This document shows positions 34,101-41,763 of a stretch of 64,000 nucleotides of DNA, in pieces. The DNA lies in assembly GCF_043575855.1 (NCBI RefSeq), contig NZ_CP144375.1, positions 2,914,001-2,978,000 on the forward strand. Direction: 5' to 3'. Each line of letters opens with the position of its first letter. Within the stretch, counting starts at the first letter, position 1. This DNA is from Kutzneria buriramensis (GTDB lineage: Bacteria; Actinomycetota; Actinomycetes; Mycobacteriales; Pseudonocardiaceae). The notes beneath the pieces are model-generated. The model had not been told where the DNA came from. It saw nothing but the letters and a program-made list of their open reading frames with translations, and did no database searches. The translations under genes and the position numbers were made by a program.

Positions 34101-37100
34101 CCAGTCCAGGACCCGCAGCCCGGGCTCCAGCGCGCCGAGATCCGTGGGGAAGTTGTTGTACGTCAACACGGTGTCGAACAGCTCGCCGACGCCGGCGCAG
34201 CGCTGCACCTCGGCCAACCCGATGTGCTGGTGCGCCTCCAGCGCCAGCTGCCGGTCCTGCAGGTCGATCAGCAGCTCGGTGAGCGACAGCCCGGGATCCA
34301 GCCGCGCCCGCACCGGCAGCGTGTGCATGAAGGCGCCGACCATGGACTCCACGCCCGCCAGCTCGGCCGGGCGGCCGGAGTTCACCGCGCCGAAGACCAC
34401 GTCGGCGCGGCCGGTCAGCCGTCCCACCAGCAGCGCCCAGCAGCCCTGGATCACGGTGTTCAGGGTCAGGCCCTGCCGGCTCGCCCACGCCGACAGCCGC
34501 TCGCTGAGCTCCTCGTCCAGCTCGCGCACCAGCGTCACCGGCAGCGTCGGCTCGGCGCCGCGGCCGGTGGGCGCGAACAGGGTCGGGCCGCCGACACCCG
34601 CCAGCTCCTCCCGCCACGCCTGCCGGGCGGCGTCGCCGTCCTGGGCGGCCAACCACAGCAGGTAGTCGCGATACGGCGCCGGCGCGGCCGGTTCCGCGCC
34701 CGAGTACAGCGCGAAGAGCTCCCGCGCCATGATCGACATGGACCAGCCGTCGAACAGCAGGTGATGGGCGGTCCACAGCAGCCGGCAGCGCCGGCCCGGC
34801 AGCCGCAGCACCGTGAACCGGACCAGCGGCGGCTCGGCCAGGTCGAAACCGTGCCGCCAGTCGGCGTCGGTCAGCCTGTCCACTTCGGACGGCAGCTCGG
34901 CGGCCGCCACACCGGTCAGGTCGATCTCGCCCCACGGCGGCGGCGCCTGACCGGTGACCACGCACACCGGATCGCCGGCGGCCAGGTGGCGGAAGTGCGC
35001 CCGCGCGCTGGGGTGGCGGCCCTGCAACCGCTCGGCGGCCGACCGCAGCCGAACCAGGTCCAGGTCGCCCTCGAGATCGATGGTGACCTGCAGCGTGTAC
35101 GCCTCGTCCCGGACCAGCAGGCCGCGCTGCAACGGGGTGAGCGGCAGCACGTCGGTCAGGCCGTCGGTGCTCGCGTCCAGGTCGTCGACCTCCCGCTGGC
35201 TCACCTCGACCAGCTCGAAGTCGGACGGGCTGTGTCCGCCCGCGCCCAGGTCCACCAGCGCGGACAGCACGCGGATCCAGCCGTCGGCCAGGTCGTCGAC
35301 CTCCGACGGCGTCAACACGCCGGCCGCGAAGGCCACGTCGACCGTCAGCACCGCGCCGTCGTCCCGGTCCTCGGTCACCGCCGTCACATCGAGCACGTGC
35401 GGCAGCGGCATGCCGGGGTCGACGCCCAACCCGATGACCGCGCCGGGTTGGAAACGTCCCAGGTAGTTGAAGCCGACCTGAGGCCCCGCCGACTGCCCGA
35501 GCAGCCGCTGGGTCTGCGGGTTGAGGTGGCGCAGCTGCCCGTACCCGATGCCGTGGTCGGGAATGGCCCGCAGCTGCTCCTTGATCCGCTTGACGGCCGA
35601 GCCCGGATCGCCGCGGCGCACTCCGTCGAGATCCAGTCGGACCGGGTGGGCGCTGGTGAACCAGCCGACGGTGCGGCTCAGGTTCAGCGTGTCCGTGAGC
35701 TGTTCGCGTCCGTGCCGTTCCAAGTGGACGGTCACGGCGTCCTGCCGCCGGCGCCAGTCGGCCATGGCGACCGCGAACGCCGCGAGCAGCACGTCGTTGA
35801 CGTCGGTGTGGAACGCGGCCGGCACCGATGTCAGCAGCGCCGCCGTCCGGTCGGCCGGAAGTTCCCGGCGGCAGCGGCCGATCGTGTCGTACACGTCGAC
35901 CGCGGGATCGAGCGGACGCGACCCCAGCGCCGGCTCGGCCGGCGTCTGTGCCACCCACAGCGGGAGCTCCGCCGCCCGCGCCGCCGAACGTGCCTGCTCG
36001 GACAGCAGCCGTGCCCAGGCCCGGTACGACGTGCCCACCGGGTCCAGCGCCTCGCCCCGCAGCGCGTCCAGCAGATCGGGCGCCAGGATCCGCCAGGACA
36101 CTCCGTCCACGACAAGGTGGTGCAGGACGAGCAGCAGCCGATCGCCGTCGAGCAGAACCGCCTGCGCCATCACGCCCGCGCGCGGGTCGAGTCGCGCGCG
36201 GGCGGCCGCCGCCTGCTCCTCGACCGAACCGCCGGACCGGGTCAGGATGCCGGCGGCGGTGACCGCGCCGGGTGGCGGTGCGACCAGGGCCCACAGGCCC
36301 GGCGCCGGCACGTCCAGACGCATCCGCAGCGCGTGGTGGTGATCCAGAACCCGTTGCAAGGCAAGGGTGAGCTCGTCGAACCTGGTCCCCGGGGGCAACT
36401 GGACGACGGCGTGCTGGCTGTACCGGGCGAGCGCGTCGTCGTGCGGCCCGACCTGCTCGCGGAGCTCGTGCATGGCCGGGACCGGTTCGATCTCGCCGAC
36501 CCCGTCGTCCACCAGTGCCGGCGTGGCGGCGCCGACCGGCACGGCGACCGCCGCGATGGCCGCCGCCGTGCGCAGGCGGAACACGTCACGCGGGGTGATG
36601 GCCAGCCCGGCCCTGCGTGCCCGGGCCACGACCTGGATCGAGCTGATGCTGTCCCCGCCGAGCGCGAAGAAGTTGTCGTCCACGCCGACTTCCGGCAGGC
36701 CGAGCACCTCGGCCAGGACCGCGCACAGCAGTTCCTCCTGCCAGCCTCGGGCTGACCGGCCCCGCCGCGGGGCGGCGAAGTGCGGCGTCGGCAGCGCGTT
36801 GTGATCGACCTTGCCGTGCGGTGTCAACGGCATCGCCTCCAGTGGCAACAGCAGTGCGGGCACCATGTGTTCCGGCAGGACGGCGGCGAGGTGGTCACGC
36901 ACCGCGGCCGGGTCCGCGCCGCCGACGAAGTAGCCGACCAGCCGCTTCGCCGCCGATTCGTCGGCGACCACTCGGACCACCGCGTCGGCCACGCCCGGTG
37001 CGGTCGCCAGCGCCGCCTCGACCTCGCCGAGCTCGATCCGGTGTCCGCGCACCTTGACCTGGCTGTCGCGTCGCTCCAGGAACTCCAACTGCCCGTCGGG

Positions 37101-39638
37101 CCGGCGCACGACCGTGTCGCCGGTCCGGTACATGCGCCGGCCACGAGGGCCGAACGGGTCCGCGACGAACGTCGCCGCCGTGCGCGCGGGATCGCCGAGA
37201 TAGCCGCGACCGACACCGGTCCCGGCCACGTACAGCTCGCCCGGGACGCCCGCCGGCACCAGGCACAGCGCCTCGTTCAGCACGTACAGGTCGGTGTTGC
37301 GCACCGCCCGTCCGATCGGCGCGGCGAAGCCGGCGTCGGATCCGCCGCCGGTGATGACGGCGTGGGTGACGTCGTCGGAGCACTCGGTCGGTCCGTACGC
37401 GTTGACCACGGGAATCTCCGGGAACCACGCGGCCCACCGCCGGCACAGCGCCGCCGGCAGGGCCTCGCCCGTGGCCACGAGCCAGCGCACCGCGGGCAGT
37501 TCGGGCCGGGCGACGGCGAGGTCCCAGGCGTCCAGGGCGGCGCGCAGCAACGACGGGACCACCTCCACCACCGTCACGCCGTCGGCCTCGGCCAGCGGGA
37601 ACAGCAGCTCCGGGTCGGCCGCCACATCCCGGTCGACCACTCGCACCCGGCCGCCGACCAGCAGCGCGGCGAGCATCTGCCAGACGGAGATGTCGAAGGT
37701 CAGCGGCGCGTTCTGCAACACCGTGTCCACTTCGGACAGACCGAGGTCGGCCACCTTGGCGAGCAGGTGGTTGACCAGGCCGGCCCGGTGCACCATGGCG
37801 CCCTTGGGCCGGCCGGTCGAGCCGGACGTGAAGATCACGTACGCCAGGTCGTCGGCGGACACCGGCGGCAGGTCGCCGGCCTCCGCCGTGGCGCCGTCCA
37901 GCTCCAGCAGCTCGACGGAACCGCCGGCGGCCGCGACGACCTGTTCGGCGAGCGCGCTGTGCGCGGGATCGGCGACCAGCCGGTCGGCTCCGCTGTCGGC
38001 GAGCAGACTCGCCAGCCTGGCCACCGGGGCGTGGACGTCCAGCGGCAGATACGCCCCGCCCGCGCCGAGCACGCCGAGCACGGTCGCGATGAACCCGCTG
38101 CCCGGCCCGGCCAGCACGGCGACCAGGCCGCCGCGGCCGAGCCGGCGGCCGATCGCCGCGGCGGTGGCGGTCAGGCCGGCGTACGTGGTGTCGCCGCCGG
38201 CATCGGTCACGGCGATCGCGTCGGGCCGCCGTCCGGCGACGGCCCGGATCCGCCGGGCGACGTCGACGAACTCCTCCTCGTCGCGGGCGCCGGCCCCCGA
38301 CCGGAGCAGCCGGTCCCGCTCGTCGTCGGTCAGCACGTCCAGCCGCGCCAACGGGGTGTCCGGGTCGGCCCGCGCGAAACGGTCCAGGAAGTCCACGAAC
38401 CGGGCCAGGTGTCCATCCACTTCGGACTCGGTGTGCCGGCTCAGGTTGCCGTTGGCGAACACCTCGAACCCGGCGTCCGCGGTCTCCACGACGGTGAACT
38501 CGAAGTCGTCGATCAGCCCCGTGGACAGGCTGCGCACGACGACCTCGCACTCGCCGAGGCGCAGCCGGGCGTCCTGCGGGAAGATGTTGACGAAGGGGCC
38601 GAACGGCCGCCGGTCGTCGCTGCGCAGGCCCATCGCCCGGCGGGTCCGGCTGACCCGGAGCCGCTGGTGGCTCAGTATTCGGCGCAGTTCGGCTGCCGTG
38701 CCGTCGAGCAGCTCGGACCGGGTGGTCGCCGGCCGGACCGGGACGGCGAGCGGCAGGTAGTTGGCGACCATGCCGGGCACCGCCCGCATGGCGGCGCCGG
38801 TCCGCGCGGCTACCGGCAGCGACAACAGCACGTCGTCGGCGCCGGTCATCCGTCCGGAGTAGACCGCGACCGCCGCCATGATCACCGTGCCCGGCGTCAC
38901 CCGCGCCTGCCACGCCGCCGCCCGCAGCGCCCGCGCGGTCGCGTCGGGCAGCACCGCGCCGGCCCGCGCGAACTCCGGTCCCGGCTCGGCCCGTGACGCC
39001 GACAGGCTGATCAGCTCGGGGGTCTGGGCGAACCGCTGCCGCCAGAAAGCCTCGTCCGCGGCCTCCTGGTCGGATCCGGCGTACTCGGCCTCGGCCTCGA
39101 TCAGCTGCCGCAGCGGCGGCAGCGCGTCGTCGGTCGGGTCGGCCCCGGCCAGCAGCGCCTGGTACGTCGCGGCCAGCCGGCGCCAGAAGATCACCTGGCT
39201 GAAACCGTCGCAGGCCAGGTGATGCACGAACATGCCGAACAGCGTCCGCTCGGCGGACAGGGTGAGCACGACGAGCCGGAACAGCGGCGAGCCGTCCAGT
39301 GCGAAGGGGCGGGACAGCTCGGCCCGCAGCCGGCGCAGTGCCTCGGCCTCGGCGTCGGGCTCGCCGCCGAGATCCGCCTCGGCCAGCGGCAGCGGCTCGA
39401 CCGGCGCGACGACCTGGTACGGCACGCCGTCCCGGTCGTGCACCCGGATCCGCAGGCATTCCGCCTCGGCGACCAGCCCGGTCACCGCCCGCCGGAACGC
39501 GCCGTGGTCGAGCCGGCCGCGGATGTCCAGGTAGCCGCCCATGGTGTAGGCCGCGCCGGCGTCGGAGAGCTTCTCGTCGAACCAGATGTCGGTCTGCCCG
39601 GCCGACAGCGGCAGGCCCGTCAGATGTCCCGCAGTCAT
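28101..39638 (-). CDS. Three-module nonribosomal peptide synthetase (C-A-T-E-C-A-T-C-A-T-TE)
   Basis: A 3845-residue NRPS. Approximate domains: C1 8-440 (HHLACDG), A1 455-945, T1 with Ser near 996 (GGDSISS), E 1050-1480 (HHLVVDG, TVGWFTSAHPV), C2 1487-1910 (HHLLFDG), A2 1912-2420, T2 near 2466 (GGQSLLA), C3 2510-2960 (HHIAFDG), A3 2980-3470, T3 near 3514 (GGDSIRA), and TE 3590-3845 (GWSFGG). Hand-read A codes are DIWEVTADD (A1, acidic, suits a basic residue such as Dap), DGWGVAGVS (A2, aromatic-looking) and DLTKVGEVG (A3, Asn). C1 at the very N-terminus suggests N-acylation, probably by the polyene. E makes residue 1 D-configured. The ATG overlaps the sbnA-like stop (ATGA). A longer frame upstream is rejected. 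Confidence 0.95.
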   Translation of the reverse strand: MTAGHLTGLPLSAGQTDIWFDEKLSDAGAAYTMGGYLDIRGRLDHGAFRRAVTGLVAEAECLRIRVHDRDGVPYQVVAPVEPLPLAEADLGGEPDAEAEALRRLRAELSRPFALDGSPLFRLVVLTLSAERTLFGMFVHHLACDGFSQVIFWRRLAATYQALLAGADPTDDALPPLRQLIEAEAEYAGSDQEAADEAFWRQRFAQTPELISLSASRAEPGPEFARAGAVLPDATARALRAAAWQARVTPGTVIMAAVAVYSGRMTGADDVLLSLPVAARTGAAMRAVPGMVANYLPLAVPVRPATTRSELLDGTAAELRRILSHQRLRVSRTRRAMGLRSDDRRPFGPFVNIFPQDARLRLGECEVVVRSLSTGLIDDFEFTVVETADAGFEVFANGNLSRHTESEVDGHLARFVDFLDRFARADPDTPLARLDVLTDDERDRLLRSGAGARDEEEFVDVARRIRAVAGRRPDAIAVTDAGGDTTYAGLTATAAAIGRRLGRGGLVAVLAGPGSGFIATVLGVLGAGGAYLPLDVHAPVARLASLLADSGADRLVADPAHSALAEQVVAAAGGSVELLELDGATAEAGDLPPVSADDLAYVIFTSGSTGRPKGAMVHRAGLVNHLLAKVADLGLSEVDTVLQNAPLTFDISVWQMLAALLVGGRVRVVDRDVAADPELLFPLAEADGVTVVEVVPSLLRAALDAWDLAVARPELPAVRWLVATGEALPAALCRRWAAWFPEIPVVNAYGPTECSDDVTHAVITGGGSDAGFAAPIGRAVRNTDLYVLNEALCLVPAGVPGELYVAGTGVGRGYLGDPARTAATFVADPFGPRGRRMYRTGDTVVRRPDGQLEFLERRDSQVKVRGHRIELGEVEAALATAPGVADAVVRVVADESAAKRLVGYFVGGADPAAVRDHLAAVLPEHMVPALLLPLEAMPLTPHGKVDHNALPTPHFAAPRRGRSARGWQEELLCAVLAEVLGLPEVGVDDNFFALGGDSISSIQVVARARRAGLAITPRDVFRLRTAAAIAAVAVPVGAATPALVDDGVGEIEPVPAMHELREQVGPHDDALARYSQHAVVQLPPGTRFDELTLALQRVLDHHHALRMRLDVPAPGLWALVAPPPGAVTAAGILTRSGGSVEEQAAAARARLDPRAGVMAQAVLLDGDRLLLVLHHLVVDGVSWRILAPDLLDALRGEALDPVGTSYRAWARLLSEQARSAARAAELPLWVAQTPAEPALGSRPLDPAVDVYDTIGRCRRELPADRTAALLTSVPAAFHTDVNDVLLAAFAVAMADWRRRQDAVTVHLERHGREQLTDTLNLSRTVGWFTSAHPVRLDLDGVRRGDPGSAVKRIKEQLRAIPDHGIGYGQLRHLNPQTQRLLGQSAGPQVGFNYLGRFQPGAVIGLGVDPGMPLPHVLDVTAVTEDRDDGAVLTVDVAFAAGVLTPSEVDDLADGWIRVLSALVDLGAGGHSPSDFELVEVSQREVDDLDASTDGLTDVLPLTPLQRGLLVRDEAYTLQVTIDLEGDLDLVRLRSAAERLQGRHPSARAHFRHLAAGDPVCVVTGQAPPPWGEIDLTGVAAAELPSEVDRLTDADWRHGFDLAEPPLVRFTVLRLPGRRCRLLWTAHHLLFDGWSMSIMARELFALYSGAEPAAPAPYRDYLLWLAAQDGDAARQAWREELAGVGGPTLFAPTGRGAEPTLPVTLVRELDEELSERLSAWASRQGLTLNTVIQGCWALLVGRLTGRADVVFGAVNSGRPAELAGVESMVGAFMHTLPVRARLDPGLSLTELLIDLQDRQLALEAHQHIGLAEVQRCAGVGELFDTVLTYNNFPTDLGALEPGLRVLDWRAKVVAEYPLALGVYPGRRLRLDAHHNPDVFGRDRIETVLDRFEHLLRTLVTEPGRRVGDVDVLLPRERRLILHDWSGVADRPRDVLLPQLFEAHAAGRPAAPAILDRAAVVDYADLNARANRLARLLVEHGAAPGRIVALALPRSVHNVVAVLAVLKTGAAYLPIDPGYPPERVAQILGESRPIAVVATDEFARRAAPSAPVVLTVDDEAAVRGRSGADLTDEERVRPLRPADPAYVIYTSGSTGRPKGVVVDHAGFAAMVASLVQRFGLSPRTRVLHFASVSFDGAVWELALALFTGGSLVIADEEHRVAGAPLVDLITHAGVTLAGLPPVVVAALPADTELPPDLTLVVAGEACPEEVVTRWADKVRLFNGYGPTESVVSATVCGPLPARGRPPIGRPTTAHRVYVLDARLQPTPVDVVGELYVAAGLARGYLDRPGLTAQRFVADPFGGRGERMYRTGDLVRWRPDGQLDYVGRLDDQVQVRGFRVEPGEVESALTAHPAVSQAVVVMREDRTGDKRLVGYLVTEGTGTEVPAGLRGHLGALLPDYMVPSAFVVIERIPLTQRGKLDRAALPVPEFATAAASRQPRTPVEEILCGLFADVLELDSVGVDDDFFDLGGQSLLATRLVSQARTLLGVELPIRALFETRTVAALADRVGAAATARPPLRRVPEAHSGAGSPLSFAQQRLWFLNRLDDGASGTYNVPLALRLTGELRADAMQAALRDLVERHEVLSSVFPEYDGVPHQCVLDAPANHPLLRATRLDESELDAALTAEADRGFDLTTEPGLRARLYVLGADRYVLLLVFHHIAFDGWSIAPLLGELMSAYGARSAGRTPVWTPLPVQYNDYSWWQRELLGDEDDPTSLFSAQLRYWTGALANLPEQLRLPTDFPRPAVTSYRGDDVEFAVDPELHARLSEIARRAGATLFMVLQAAVSALLTKLGAGTDIPLGSPVAGRTDEALHDLVGYFVNTLVLRTDTGGDPTLLDLVRQVRETNLAAYAHQDLPFEDIVEAINPARSLSRQALFQVMLLVQSEQHEPGLTAGLSVEVQRVRSGRAKFDLTVQFYEGRRDGAAAMSGILEYNTDLFTRGTAERLATTLVTWLRAVAAAPDERLSRVDVLDPDRRRRMLEDWNATDHEVPDLTVPQLFERQAAGTPDAYAVDDVTYRELDARATRLARRLASLGAGPDRTVALALPGTVEMVVAVLAVLKSGAAYLPVDAEHAGDRVAGMIEDAAPVCVLSTVELADGLRGLGADVVVIDGVDDAEPSDVDLVGPQPGHPAYVIYTSGSTGRPKGVVVEHRALVNYVSWAVSAYPSLRDSAFLHSPLSFDLTVTALFGPLLSGGRVRLGELAEGGGPARTAFLKATPSHLPLLTYLPPAHSPGAELVLGGEPLPGYQLDQWRAAHPGARTVNEYGPTETTVGCTALPIEPGEPIPADILPLGRPVWNTRVYVLDAMLAPVAPGVVGELYVAGANLARGYLRRPGLTASRFVADPFGPPGSRLYRTGDLARWDDDGGLWFAGRDDDQVKIRGYRVELGEVEAVIAGHTAVRQVAVVAREDESGQRYLVAYVVTADGRALDVTALTRSLETRLPAYMVPGAFVAVPELAVTANGKLDRAALPSPEAVAARGRDREAASETERTLRGVVLEVLSLPEIGLADNIFEVGGDSIRAVKIVSRARKAGLTVAIADIFAHQSIEALAAELDRRQQPAGDGPGRAELIAEVFDRVRRVADADPFATVLPMQPDGARPPLFCLYSGVGFSLPYIGLAAHLGAEQPIYGIQNAAITELAPLPDTMADAVDDCVRRIRHVRPNGPYHLLGWSFGGILTHEVAARLRADGDEVGLVANLDGYPRPQDEERGGDQDMLGWLVQLAGQDGAQFAGRAIDPADLIALLRRDGNPLADLGERRVVAVLDTMRRHSQLLRGFRPSRYDGRVVLFVATAGATEPELAARVDGWRAGLVGDLAVHEVDCVHDDMMQPGPLGRIGSVLATELDRLARP

Positions 39639-40639
39639 CCCGCACTCCTCAGCGCCCGCGCCGTTCCCACTCCGGTCAACTCCTGCTCGTCCAGCGCCTG
39701 CGCGCCGAAGGCCTGCGCCACCCACTGGTCCTCGTAGACGGTGTCCAGATAGCGCTCGCCGAGATCGGGGGCGACGGCCACCGCGGTGATCCCGCCGGAG
39801 TCGTTGTCCGCCAACCATTTCGCGGCCCCGGCGACCACGCTCCCGGTGGAACCGCCGAACAGGAAGCCCTGCCGGGCCAGCGAGCGGCAGGCCCGCACCG
39901 TGTCCGGCTCGGCGACGTGCAGCACGTCGTCCACGAGGGACTCGTTGAGCAGCGCCGGCCGCACCCCGGTGCCGAGGCCGGGAATCAGCCGTGGACCGGC
40001 CGGCCGGCCGAACGTCACCGAGCCGACGCTGTCGATCGCGACGATCCGCGCCGACGGCCTGGCTTCGCGCAGGTATCGGGCGCAGCCCATCAGCGTTCCG
40101 GTGGTGCCCGCGCCCACGAACAACACGTCCAGTTCGGGAAACGCGCGCAGGATCTCCGGTCCGGTGGTGCGGCGGTGCGCCATCCAGTTGCCCTGGTTGG
40201 AATACTGGTTGAGCCAGACGTAGTCGTCGTGTTCGGCGCACATCCGGGCCACCTGCCGCAGCCGCGCGCCGAGAAAGCCCGCCACCGCGTCCGGCTCGCT
40301 CACCACGTGCACGTGCGCGCCGAGGGCGCGCATCAGGGACCGGGCGGTCTGGGTGCAGCGGACGTCGGTGACGCAGGTGAACCGGTAGCCCCGGCCCAGC
40401 GCGACCAGGCTGAGCGCGACGCCCATGTTGCCCGAGGAGCTCTCCACCAGCATCGCGCCCGGACCGAGCAGGCCCTCCCGCTCGGCGGCGTCGATCATCT
40501 CGGTGGCCGCCTTGAGCTTGATCGAACCCGCGAAGTTGAAGCCCTCGCACTTGAGGTACAGCGGAATTCCCAGGCTGGGCCCGAGGTCCACGAACAGGTC
40601 GGGGACATTGAACTCCTGCGGGGTGGTGATGACGGGCAT
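39635..40639 (-). CDS. sbnA: SbnA-like PLP enzyme (N-(2-amino-2-carboxyethyl)-L-glutamate synthase)
   Basis: A 334-residue cysteine-synthase-fold PLP enzyme. The likely PLP lysine is in GSIKLKAATEM near residue 40. The SSSGNMGVALSLVA loop binds the substrate carboxylate, and VGAGTTGTLMGCARYL binds the PLP phosphate. SbnA joins O-phosphoserine and glutamate, and SbnB then releases 2,3-diaminopropionate. It is translationally coupled to the NRPS and follows the SyrP-like oxygenase, so Dap is very likely an NRPS substrate. A plain cysteine synthase is less likely because of context and the sbnB-like gene. Confidence 0.88.
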   Translation of the reverse strand: MPVITTPQEFNVPDLFVDLGPSLGIPLYLKCEGFNFAGSIKLKAATEMIDAAEREGLLGPGAMLVESSSGNMGVALSLVALGRGYRFTCVTDVRCTQTARSLMRALGAHVHVVSEPDAVAGFLGARLRQVARMCAEHDDYVWLNQYSNQGNWMAHRRTTGPEILRAFPELDVLFVGAGTTGTLMGCARYLREARPSARIVAIDSVGSVTFGRPAGPRLIPGLGTGVRPALLNESLVDDVLHVAEPDTVRACRSLARQGFLFGGSTGSVVAGAAKWLADNDSGGITAVAVAPDLGERYLDTVYEDQWVAQAFGAQALDEQELTGVGTARALRSAG

Positions 40640-40686
40640 GGGTGAGCTCCCCCTCACGAGACGCGGTCGGCGAGATCCCGAGCCGG

Positions 40687-41622
40687 TCAGGTCATCGAGA
40701 CGACGACCTTGCGGGATCCGGTGAACGGCTGCCGGCCGTGCAGCGCCGCCAGGTTGTCCACGATCATCAGGTCGCCCCGCCGCCATGGGACCGCGAGCTT
40801 GTTGCGGTCGCCCGCCGCGCGCACCGCGGCCAGGTCGGCCGCCGGGATGTGGCTGCCGTCGCCGTAGGTCACCCAGTGCGGCAGGTCCTCCGGTCCATCC
40901 ACAATGGACAGCAGGTCGTCGCCTTCGCCGTCGGGCAGGGTGGCCGGATGCCACTGGTCGGCCTGGTTGAACCAGACGGCGTGCCCGGTGTCTGGGTGGG
41001 TCAGCACGCCCGGCCGGTGCTGGCGCACCCGCAGCCCCCCGTCGGCGGTCCACTCGAAGCGGGCGTCGGCGCCGGTCAGGAACTCGTCCACAACGGACTT
41101 GTCGTCTGTCTCGAAGGTGTCCTGCCAAGACTTGCCCAGCCCGGCGCCACCGTGCAGGTGCTGGTGGTACACCACGCCGAGCTCGGCGAACCGGTCGCGG
41201 ACCGGCGCCGGCAGGTCGGCCAGCAGCGCCCGGCCGGAGCAGACCGGCGTGGCGCCGCCGGACTCGGCCGGCGTCAGGCAGCCGAAGAACAACCGGCGGG
41301 GATACTGCCGCGCATAGGACATCTCGTTGTGCAGAGTGATCTCGTACCGCGCCGGATACTCGGTCGACGTGAACACCCCGGTGGAGATCGAGCTCCGGGG
41401 CGTGTTCCCGCCCCGGTAGCTGTCCAGCGGCGGGGCCCCGAAACACGTCACCGCGCGGTGGAACGCGTCCGCGTCGGCGATGTCGAAACCCCGCAACAGC
41501 ACCGCGCCGTCCTGCGCGAGCAGGGATTCCGCCTCCGCGCGCACGTCGGCCGGCGGTGTGCCCGGATCGATGTGAGCGATGGTCATCATGGTGCCACCCG
41601 CGCTGGACCTCGCCAATCGCAT
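40687..41622 (-). CDS. TauD/SyrP-like Fe(II)/2OG oxygenase
   Basis: A 311-residue oxygenase resembling SyrP, which beta-hydroxylates carrier-bound Asp in syringomycin synthesis. The iron site is HNEMSYARQYP (HxE, near residue 100) and the distal His is in VDNLAALHGRQPF. RPGVLTHPDTGHAVWFNQADQWH is split by a conserved H-P pair typical of this branch. GGGAGG lies 5 bases before ATG 41622; ATGs at 41589 and 41586 are alternatives without as good a site. It leads the sbnA-NRPS-permease operon behind a SARP-type promoter. The Asp-type free A domain in the cluster would match a SyrP-like substrate. Confidence 0.87.
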   Translation of the reverse strand: MRLARSSAGGTMMTIAHIDPGTPPADVRAEAESLLAQDGAVLLRGFDIADADAFHRAVTCFGAPPLDSYRGGNTPRSSISTGVFTSTEYPARYEITLHNEMSYARQYPRRLFFGCLTPAESGGATPVCSGRALLADLPAPVRDRFAELGVVYHQHLHGGAGLGKSWQDTFETDDKSVVDEFLTGADARFEWTADGGLRVRQHRPGVLTHPDTGHAVWFNQADQWHPATLPDGEGDDLLSIVDGPEDLPHWVTYGDGSHIPAADLAAVRAAGDRNKLAVPWRRGDLMIVDNLAALHGRQPFTGSRKVVVSMT

Positions 41623-41655
41623 GTCAGCCTCCCGGCGAACAGTGGAGTCGCCGCA

Positions 41656-41697
41656 AAGCTAGCCGGTCCCGCTGACGGCGGGCTGACCGCTGACTGA
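41656..41697 (-). promoter_or_regulatory. SARP-type promoter before the oxygenase-sbnA-NRPS operon
   Basis: On the minus strand TCAG-led heptamers start at 41697, 41686 and 41675, exactly 11 bp apart (TCAGTCA, TCAGCCC, TCAGCGG). Seven bases further comes TAGCTT (41661-41656), a good -10 box. The gene start is at 41622. Three repeats at one helical turn next to a -10 without a good -35 is the classic SARP promoter form. Confidence 0.75.
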
Positions 41698-41724
41698 GCC
41701 GGGATTTCCCCGGCACGGCGGGGA

Positions 41725-41755
41725 TGCCCGCCCGGCGCGGGTCGCCGGGCGGGCA
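41725..41755. terminator. 13-bp perfect hairpin after the LysR gene
   Basis: Arms TGCCCGCCCGGCG (41725-41737) and CGCCGGGCGGGCA (41743-41755) with a 5-base loop form a perfect stem, starting 8 bases past the LysR stop. It separates the exporter-adenylation-LysR run from the SARP-driven operon. Confidence 0.75.
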
Positions 41756-41763
41756 CCACGGCG

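Noticed and set aside
28650..36755. A 2701-codon open frame antisense to the NRPS
   Set aside because: It is a shadow produced by strong GC third-position bias; its composition (Arg, Gly, Gln, Ala repeats) has no domain motifs, while the opposite strand has complete NRPS domains.
39639..40550. N-terminal extension of the NRPS frame
   Set aside because: It runs antiphase through the sbnA-like gene on the same strand and shows no NRPS motif; the ATG at 39638 overlaps the sbnA stop as a coupled start.
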